This document shows positions 49,959-57,500 of a stretch of 57,500 nucleotides of DNA, one piece after another. Origin of the DNA: Halisarca cf. caerulea (lineage: Eukaryota; Porifera; Demospongiae; Chondrillida; Halisarcidae); NCBI GenBank assembly GCA_963170055.1, contig CAUJGJ010000083.1, positions 2,511,601-2,569,100 of the forward strand. The letters are read 5' to 3'. Position 1 is the first letter of the stretch, and every line of letters begins with the position of its first letter. The notes beneath the pieces were generated by a model, which made no database searches, was not told where the DNA came from, and saw nothing but the letters and a program-made list of their open reading frames with translations. The translations under genes were made by a program, and so were the position numbers.

Positions 49959-52350
49959 ATGGATGACTATGACGCAGTTTTTGATTATCTGCATGCTAAC
50001 AAGTATCCTCCAGGCTTCGATAAGAATCAGCGCCGCGTTCTGCGGAGGAAATGTCTATCGAATTTCAAAACTGAAGCAGGCGTCCTGTTTTATTCAAGTG
50101 TGTCCTCCAGGAAAGCAAGTACCCAGCAGATCGCCAGGCAATGGAGAACTGTGGTGAGGTCCAAAGATCTGAAGAAAAAAAGCGAATTCTCCAATCATGC
50201 CACAGCGACCACCTTGGTTAGTCAGTTGCATGATAGTCTACAGCTATTATAGTATAGATACTCATCGACGATTATAGTAATTTAAAATGTGCATTATTGC
50301 ATAAGTTTCCCGTTTGATGCGATGATACAGGTTTCTACCGTTCATACGGACTGTATTATGAATATCTTCGTATATAGGAGCACATTTTGGCCGAGATAAG
50401 ACATACGAGAAGGTATCCAGTCGCTTTTACTGGCCACTAATGTCACACATGCATGTGACACTTGCCAGAGAGCCAACGATGGGAAATTTTGCAAGCAAGT
50501 AGCTCCTCTGCATCCAATACCTGTTCAATCTGAGGTGTGGAAGATGGTTGGTATAACAGCTATAGAACCCAGAGCTCGAGGATATAATTTTAACTCAAAT
50601 TACATATAATTATACTAGTTTGGAATCGATCTTGTTGGTCCTTTGCCTGTTACCTCAAAGGGAAATAAGTATATAGTCACTTTAGTTGACTATTTCTCAA
50701 AGTGGCCTGAGGCAGAAGCTTTACAAGACAAGTCAGCCAAAGGAGTGGCTCTTTTCAAAATCATTATGATGTGTCGGTAAGTATACAGACAAACTTGGTT
50801 AGAAAGTCACTGTTTACAACATCAACCTCTTTACAACAACGCACATGGCAAAAACAGATTCAATGGTGTCTGTACTAAATGTCCTGGTTACAACAACAAC
50901 TTGGTTATAACAGCACATTTTAGTGGCACCAAGAGTGTTGTTGTAAACAAGTTTGACTGTAATACATATATCTATGCATGCTAGGCTTGTATATGTAATT
51001 ATTATATAATATGTCATGCATACATGTCTTGTAGATGTGGAAAATTAATATGAAAATTGTCATCAGTGATCAAGGACAGGAATTCATCAATGCAATAAAT
51101 GAGCATTTGTTTACTTTGACGAAGACCAACCACCGTGTTTCCACTGCATATCATCCACAAACCAATGGTCTGGTTGAAAGATTCAACCAGACTTTGAAGA
51201 GATCTTTATTGAATTAAGCAGGTCAGTAAAGAGCAATTGAGACAATTGGGATGATTTCTTGGACAGTGTACTATTTGCGTACAGAACCTGCCTGGCCCAG
51301 CAAAAGTCAACAAAGACAACTCCTTTCGAGCTCATGTATTGCAGGTAATCTATCTATCTATATGGATATATCTAAATTAGTATGCATGCATGACTTAATT
51401 TTATTTTCCGCATTTGCAGACAAGCTGTTTTGCCAGTTGAACTAGATATGATGCCTGATGACAATAGCCTCACTCTGACTGAGGCTACCAACCTAGATGA
51501 CTACAGTGAACCCTATAGTCTACACTATTATAACACATTTTATAATTAACTTATATTGTATTCCATGTTGATTTTTCAGCTCCGTCAGAACAGTGGAAGC
51601 CAGAGTTGTCTATTACAATGCGTGAGAAAGAAATCATCACATCAGGAGCATGGCTTACAGACCGCCACATTAATGCCGCTCACATGCTTTTGGAGAGACA
51701 GTTTCCATTGCAGAATGGACTGCAAGACACTGTAATCCTGCAGAACTGCAATCAATTCAAGCCGACATCAAAAGAATTCGTCCAAATCATCCATGTCCAA
51801 GGCAATCATTGGGTGTGTGCTACCAACATATTTTCTGATTTAGAAGCTGTTGAGGTATTTGACAGTATACCTGCATCAAGCTCTGGTTGCTTTGAGCTAC
51901 ATCGACAGCTAGCAACCATTCTACATTGCAGCACACCTTATTTTAAAGTGTACCATGTGGATGTGCAGCGCCAAAGTGGAGGGTCTGATTGTGGCCTATT
52001 CGCAATTGCTTTTGCTTTGATGCTTTGCCAAAGAAAGGACCCTCGCACAGTATCTTTTTTACAATCGTCCATGCGAGGCCACCTTGTTCAGTGTTTTGAA
52101 CAGGAAGTCATCAGTGACTTTCCACATTCTACTAAGCCAAGGCGGACAGCAAGGAGTAGATTCATTTCAGAGAAAACTATGCCTGTCTACTGTGTGTGTA
52201 GGTTGCCTTGGTGGAAAGGATACTCCAAACTTGGCCCTCTGATTAGATGTGACTCTTGCAAGGAGTGCATGGTATCACTCTAGTTGCTGTGGTGCGAAGG
52301 CATCTATTTCCTCTAGTGACTCTTTTAATTGTTGTATGTGCATGCCATAA
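49959..52350 (+). pseudogene. decayed intron-containing gene: gypsy-like integrase, Ulp1 (C48) protease, PHD finger
   Basis: Exon-like blocks with GT-AG borders are 49959-50216, 50378-50546, 50619-50776, 51035-51344, 51420-51505 and 51580-52350. Block 1 leads into the zinc-binding region (ILQSCHSDHLG, AHFGRDKTYEKVSSRFYWP, then DTCQRAN). The integrase core keeps D-D-E: GIDLVGPLPVTSKGN, VISDQGQEF and PQTNGLVERFNQTL. Block 4 ends TTPFELMYCR. Block 6 is an intact Ulp1-type cysteine protease (HWVCATN, VFDSIP, QSGGSDCGLFAIAFA: His-Asp-Gln-Cys). A PHD finger follows ([18 protein letters not shown], then Cys/His continuing to CCMC) with a 4-base insertion (tgca) near 52265. Breaks: a frame change near 50160, about five codons missing near 50445, a phase mismatch across the 50776/51035 intron and a stop at 51215. 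The layout resembles Ginger-type DNA transposons and their domesticated relatives (GIN1/KRBA2-like). Confidence 0.72.
50786..50959. mobile_element. 174-bp MITE with CAG(A/T)CAAACTTG ends in an intron
   Basis: Starts CAGACAAACTTGGTT and ends with the reverse complement of CAGTCAAACTTGTTT, with TA on both sides. It belongs with the other CAGT..ACTG elements in this window and lies within the intron 50777-51034 of the integrase/Ulp1 gene. Confidence 0.7.
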
Positions 52351-52610
52351 GTCAGGAATTGAGTATATTAAATGTCCCGGAGTTTGCCCCATAGGAGTTG
52401 GAGAAGTTTGTCGGAGAATCGTTGGGAAGGTGGTCATGATGTACTCCAAACATGATCTTCGTCAGGCCGTAGGCCCATTGCAACTATGTGGAGGCTTTGA
52501 ATCCGGTTGCGAGGCTGCCTTTCATGCCATGTCTGAAATCTTTCAGGAGGATGACACAGAGGCAATGCTCTTTGTAGATGCTACTAATGCCTTTAATAAT
52601 CTGAACCGAC

Positions 52611-52894
52611 TGTAGTGTTTGGTATAGTCGTACGTGCAGCTATCTTCCTATAGACGCACACTTCACCAGCAAAACAATTATTATTCCAAACTACTAACAA
52701 CAGTTCTACAGTAACTACAACAACTCCTAACTTGATACTCTAATCTCTAAGCACTAGATACACGTGGTACAACTGGTTATCACTGGTTACAACTCACTAC
52801 TACAAGATCACATAGACACACAACTAAAAGCCAACACTTAATTAGTTACAATGTTATACAGTTACACAGATGATGCAAGATGCATCACACTACA
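52611..52894 (-). repeat. 3' LTR of the nested Ty3/gypsy element
   Basis: 284 bp with perfect 7-base inverted ends (TGTAGTG/CACTACA). It is followed on plus by tctcccttcctcc (52895-52907), which in element sense is the polypurine tract GGAGGAAGGGAGA. Confidence 0.9.
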
Positions 52895-52907
52895 TCTCCC
52901 TTCCTCC

Positions 52908-54880
52908 AGTAGGTAAGTCGATTGGGAGGCATGATAGGTGTTCCGGTACGGGAACGAGTATAGCGGCTAGGTGGCTCAAAGTTGTTAGCATTTGGTTCGG
53001 CGTGCTCATCTGTCTGATTAGAAGGTCCCTGGTTGACATTAAGATGTAGACGGTTTCTACGAACTTGTCCAGCTGGTGTTTCAACCAAGTATGACCTTGG
53101 TGTATTTGCTGCTTGGATTACCCAGCCTGGTACTTGCTGGTTGTTGGTTCTGACCCACACAGATTGATCTTCTGGTAAGGGATCCATCTGCTTCACTCGA
53201 TGACGACAATCATAATGGTTCTTCTGCTTGGCTTTGAAAGCTGCATCTTTCTTGCGAAAGTCTGGTAGGTAGGACCATTCAGGAACCAGCTCCTGTGTGT
53301 GCTGGGGAATGTCTGTATGAAGCTTTCTGCCCATCAGTAGTTCAGCAGGACTAAGACCACACCACGCGAGGGGGGTGCTTCAATAACTAAGCAGAGCCAA
53401 ATATGGATCATTTGTCTTTTCCAAAAGCGACTTCACTGTCTTCACACTTCTCTCTGCTAACCCATTGCTTTGTGGAAAATACGGACTGCTGGTAATGTGG
53501 TGAAACCCATACCTTTCGGCAAACTCTTTCATCTCCTTTGAGGTATACTGAGGTCCATTGTCCGAAATCAGTGTAGATGGTATTCCATGTCTTGCAAAGA
53601 TTGCTTTCATAACAGTGATGATATTGGCAGATGTGGTGTTGTGAAGCTTCTGAATCTCGATGTATCTGGAGAAATAGTCAACTATGAGCAGGTAATTGGT
53701 TCCCTGTAGCTCAAACAAGTCTGAGCCAACTTTCTCCCAAGGGTATGTGGGTAACGGTGTACTGATCATCGGCTCCCTTGAAGGTGTGGCAGCTTGCATA
53801 CATGTCGGACATGTCTTGATAAACTCCTCCATTTGCTGTCTAGATCCTGGCCACCAAACTGATGAGTTCATCCTTAGGCGACATTTCTGTATGCCTTGGT
53901 GTCCGCAATGATTCTTTTCCAAGACTTCCTTTCGGAGAGCAGGAGGTACGACAATGCGACTACCATAAAGTAGTAGGTCATCTGTCAACGTTAAACTGTC
54001 CTTTGCCTGCCAATACTGAAGGATGTTCCCTCTGAGTTGGTTTCGTGATGGCCATCCTGACTTACAATAAGTAATTACCTGTGCACATGTGGGGTCTGAC
54101 TGCTGAGCACGTTTGAATTTCTCCAAAGTGTTTACATGAGCGGGAAAAGCAGTAGTCACCAACGCGACAAATGATTCTGTCTTAGTAGCTTCTTCTCTAT
54201 CCACATCATCTGTGGTGAGGAGTGGAGCTCTTGATAGAGCATCAGCGGTGTACAACAGCTTTCCAGGTAGGTGTTCAGCGAAGTAGTCAAATCTTGCCAT
54301 GCGAAGTCGAAAGCGTAGAACACGAGGTGGCAGTGTGTCCAGATCTTTCTTGTTGAGAATGGGGACAAGCGGCTTGTGATCTGTTTCAATCACTATTCTT
54401 TTCCCCAAGATGTAATTTGCAAACTTCTCGCATGCCCATGTGACTGCTAGTGCCTCCTTTTCAATCTGTGCGTATCTCCCTTCTGTTTCAGTCATAGCTC
54501 TTGAAGCATATGATACAGGCTTCCTTGGTGTTGGTGGGCTGTGGCATCTCGGTGATGGCTGCTGTCTTTTTCGGATCCTGTGAAATGCCATTCTTGTCGA
54601 TAACATGTCCAAGAAAGGTGATACGATGCTGGCTAAATTCTCATTTGTCCTTGTTGAGTGTTACTCCTGCGTCTTGAATCTTTTTCAGGGCTTGATGTAA
54701 CCGTGTGTCATGTTCTTCTTGGCTGCGACCAAAAATGAGAACATCATCGATGTGACACAATACTCCTTCCTCACCGTCGAGTATACGATTCATTTGCTTC
54801 TGAAAGTGCTCAGGGGCACTGCATATCCCAAAAGGCAATTTGTGGAAGCAATATCGCCCGAAAGGGGTGATAAAAGTGGT
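52908..54880 (-). pseudogene. pol remnant of the nested element: RT part, RNase H, integrase
   Basis: From the 5' side: RT with ITPFGRYCFHKLPFGICSAP and CHIDDVLIFG (catalytic IDD), a stop replacing a Cys codon just after LNKDK (about 54640), and FLGHVIDKNGI. After the internal deletion comes RNase H KPVSYASRAM, YAQIEKEALAV and ETDHKPLVPIL. Integrase then reads HCGHQGIQKC, CPTCMQAA, VGSDLFELQGTNYLLIVDYFS (first D), ISDNGPQYTS (second D) and PQSNGLAERSVKTVK (E). A frame change follows near 53340-53380 before the C-terminal tail (52885-53334; RHRVKQMDPLPEDQSVWV). The element is not functional. Confidence 0.88.
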
Positions 54881-55154
54881 GGTATAGTCGTACGTGCAGC
54901 TATCTTCCTATAGACGCACACTTCACCAGCAAAACAATTATTATTCCAAACTACTAACAACAGTTCTACAGTAACTACAACAACTCCTAACTTGATACTC
55001 TAATCTCTAAGCACTAGATACACGTGGTACAACTGGTTATCACTGGTTACAACTCACTACTACAAGATCACATAGACACACAACTAAAAGCCAACACTTA
55101 ATTAGTTACAATGTTATACAGTTACACAGATGATGCAAGATGCATCACACTACA
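54881..55154 (-). repeat. 5' LTR of the nested element, truncated at its inner edge
   Basis: 274 bp. It lacks the 10 bases (tgtagtgttt) that start the left LTR on plus and abuts RT coding sequence at 54880. The outer end CACTACA and the ccgac duplication are intact. Confidence 0.88.
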
Positions 55155-55787
55155 CCGACAAGTCACCTTACTCAACAGCCAAATTGTTTGCCCAACTCTA
55201 GCCCCCTCGGTTATAACACATATCGGAACCACTCAGAACTCTTCGTTGATGGAGAATCGATCCTTTCTTCTGAAGGCACAACACAAGGTGATCCCTTAGG
55301 CTTAGCAATATATGCAATCGACACCCAACCACTTATTAGAAAATTGTCTGGTATTGCCAAACAAGCATGGTATGCGGATGACTCTTCTGCTGGTTCTAAA
55401 CTCAAGAAATTGAAGGAGTGGTGGACAGAACTCTCACGATTAGGACCACTTCATGGCTATTTTCCCAACAGTTCGAAGACCAAACTGCTAGTCAAACCAC
55501 AATACTTGTCAACAGCTGAAGCCCTTTTCAACAACACAGGCATTCAAATCTGCTCAGATGGTGGAAAGTACTTAGGCGGTGCCTTAGGCAGTGAGGAATT
55601 CCTGCGTATTTTCATCGAATGCAAAGTGAAAGAATGGACAGAAGAACTCCAAGCACTTGTTAACATTGCAAAAAGTCAACCTCAGGTAGCATACTCAGCT
55701 TTTACTCATGGCATCACGGCAAAATGGAACTACATTTTCCGGATCACCGATTTCACCAAGCCACATCTCGCCAAAGTGCTACTAGAG

Positions 55788-56440
55788 TAGGGTAGGGTAT
55801 CACGGGACGGAGGCTATTTTTAGCCATTACGTGATAGCTTGAACAGCGGCATCAGGAAGTGTGCGCAAAATTCCAAAATTGCTGTACAGGTTTGTTTGCC
55901 ATCTATTGACCACACCATCCAATTGCAAACAACTTGGTGGCTGTGACAGTGTAAACACACACAAGTTACCATGCAACTACTGTATTCCTACCTTAAAAAT
56001 GTCTTGAAGAAGCTAAGAAATCAGTGCTCAATTTCAAAGTAGTGATGATAGCATGAAATATAATAAAAAACCTAAATAAAAAACACATCAACAAAAAGCT
56101 AAAAACATGCTGTTTTCCATGCTAGGAAAAAAATAAATGAAATTTATTGATGACATGAGCTCGAGACAGAGCCCTGTGTGTGAAGAGCGGCCATTATAAG
56201 CTAGGCTTTGCGGCCAATAATGGCCTACCCAAGTGTCCCTAAAGAACTCTTTGTATCTTCGCTTATATATATGCAATGTGAGTCATTGAATTCTATGTTC
56301 AATTATAGATGATATATGTTCAATTATAGATGATATGTGGCCCTAACTGGAATGCTAGTAAATTATTCTTCAACTTCATCTGTTGCTTCTGTACAATGAA
56401 AGACCCTTAGGTGTCCCATAACTCCCCACATTACTCTACC
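55788..56440. mobile_element. 653-bp insertion in family A copy 2, with short imperfect inverted ends
   Basis: Protein homology is continuous across it (KVLLE to PLEQLIQ, matching LLQPLEEAI in copy 1), so the insert can be delimited to the base by frame. It starts tagggtagggtatcacggga and ends in the reverse complement of tagagtaatgtgggg...tatggga, a loose inverted repeat. No target duplication is obvious, and no coding frame of note was seen inside. Confidence 0.7.
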
Positions 56441-57500
56441 CCTTGAACAGCTCATACAATCTGAGCTACTTCCTGCTATGACCGGCCAAAACGCCCCTAA
56501 CGATGCTTTACGTGAAGTGTTCTCTTTGCCACCAAGCCTGGGGGGACTAGGCATCATCAACCCGGTGTTAACTTCCAGCCATCACAACCCAACTCCTTGA
56601 AGATCACCAAACCTCTTACGGAGAATATCCAACTGCAACCAACCATCAATGCATCTGCTTCTCTTTGCCATCTTCAACAACAATTAAACAGCTAAAGACT
56701 GAAGCCAAAGCAGAGAAAATATCTCTTCAGAAGAAACAAGCCAACAACCTGACCCCCAAATTGCCTCAAAACCTGCAGAAATGCCTCAAGTTGGGTCAAG
56801 AAAAGGGTGCATCTTTATGGCTAACAGCACAACCCATCGAGAGGCATGGATTTAGCCTACATAAATCTGATTTTAGAGACGCAGTGGCTCTGCGTTATGG
56901 TTTCCCTTTACAGCGGACTCCCTCTCACTGTGTGTGTGGCCACTTTTTCAGTGTGGAGCATGCTCTATCTTGTCACACAGGTGGAGTGACCTCCATTCGC
57001 CACAACGAACTCAGAGACTTCACAGCCACTCTGCTGAAGGAGGTTTGCTACGATGTACAAGTGGAACCACAACTTCAACCACTGACCGGAGAATCTTTTT
57101 CACACAAGACTGCCAACACCGACCCATGTGCACGATTGGACATCTCAGCTTGCGGTGTATGGGGTGGTAGGTTCGAAAGGACATTCTTCGATGTAAGGGT
57201 ATTTAGCCCCAGCGCCCAATCGAACCGTGCCACTCCAATTTCTTCCACCTACCGCAAGCATGAGAATGAGAAACGAAGACACTATGAAGAAAGGATCCTC
57301 CAAGTAGAGCGAGCCTCCTTCAGCCCACTTGTGTTGTCTGCAACGGGTGGTATGGCTCCTGTTGCCACCACCTTCTACCGCCGGATTGCATCTATGCTGA
57401 GTGAAAAACAACACACCCCGTACAGCAAGACAATGCAGTGGATTAGATGCAAACTTAGTTTTGGCCTGCTCAGATCCGCAATTTTGTGCATTTGCGGATC

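Larger units (their letters stand above)
52611..55154 (-). mobile_element. internally deleted Ty3/gypsy LTR retrotransposon nested in family A copy 2
   Basis: The left LTR 52611-52894 (TGTAGTG...CACTACA) and right LTR 54881-55154 are nearly identical. The flanks ccgac (52606-52610 and 55155-55159) are a 5-bp target duplication. In element sense the 5' LTR has lost its last 10 bases and passes straight into the middle of RT, so primer site, Gag, protease and the RT N-terminus are deleted. The order here is the usual RT-RNase H-integrase. A second deletion near 54525-54540 removes the RT-RNase H connection and the first RNase H Asp. Confidence 0.9.
52369..57500 (+). pseudogene. retroelement family A, copy 2: RT, zinc knuckle and restriction-like endonuclease (5'-truncated, interrupted twice)
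   Basis: Homology to copy 1 starts abruptly at [20 protein letters not shown] (about 52369), so the N-terminal domains are missing. RT motif [15 protein letters not shown], is split by the LTR element at 52610/55155. The reading then resumes with a one-base loss near 55205 and goes on through EGTTQGDPLGLAIY (motif B), AWYADDSSAG (motif C) and GYFPNSSKTKLLV to KVLLE. A 653-bp insertion (55788-56440) separates KVLLE from PLEQLIQSELLPAMTG and SLPPSLGGLGIINPV. The C-terminal part (about 56690-57500) carries a CCHC knuckle (CVCGHFFSVEHALSC), then a restriction-like core RLDISACGVWGG...TFFDVRV, where the usual P of RPD is L, and the tail that matches the 34301-34630 fragment. The right end runs off the window. 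Confidence 0.82.

Overview
This window looks like nuclear DNA of an early-branching animal, most plausibly a sponge (inference). The genes have many short exons with GT-AG introns of about 0.1-3 kb and encode conserved animal proteins. The surrounding DNA is full of (CA/GT)n tracts, TACGTA-type palindromes, MITE-like elements and several retroelement classes. There is no bacterial gene organisation.

Left part (1-33.8 kb): four spliced genes. (1) A PPP1R10/PNUTS-like gene on the minus strand starts at 10947 and runs off the left edge; 11 exons join in frame. (2) An MVB12-like ESCRT-I subunit lies on the minus strand, with six in-frame exons from 17301 to the stop at 11839; its first exon is unresolved. 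(3) A complete TBC1D13-like Rab GTPase-activating protein lies on the plus strand (18023-29190): 16 exons joining to a 399-residue frame. It starts close to the MVB12-like gene in a probable shared promoter region. (4) A minus-strand gene for a probable mitochondrial MAIP1-like protein begins at 33767 and is only partly resolved at its 3' side. The introns hold tandem repeats, microsatellites and many short inverted-repeat elements.

Middle part (34-47.8 kb): a mobile-element graveyard. It holds pieces of two families of non-LTR-like retroelement, both with restriction-like endonuclease C-termini. It also holds a CmcI-type O-methyltransferase gene interrupted by a 610-bp inverted-repeat transposon, and a near-complete LTR retrotransposon (42575-47727) with 5-bp target duplications, a tRNA-Leu primer site and a polypurine tract. 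The coding order of that element is gag-protease-integrase-reverse transcriptase-RNase H, although its enzymes are of Ty3/gypsy type. Its Gag carries a SCAN-like segment. Both traits mark the Gmr1-like group.

Right part (48.5-57.5 kb): an intronless gamma-butyrobetaine dioxygenase-like gene (minus) is divergently paired with a decayed, intron-containing gene (plus) that encodes integrase, Ulp1 protease and PHD finger. The 217-bp spacer holds four CACGTG boxes. The plus-strand gene is followed by a 5'-truncated copy of the first retroelement family. A second, internally deleted Ty3/gypsy element (52611-55154) is nested in that copy, and a separate 653-bp insertion (55788-56440) lies further on.

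All functional calls come from reading translations and motifs by eye; no searches were run.
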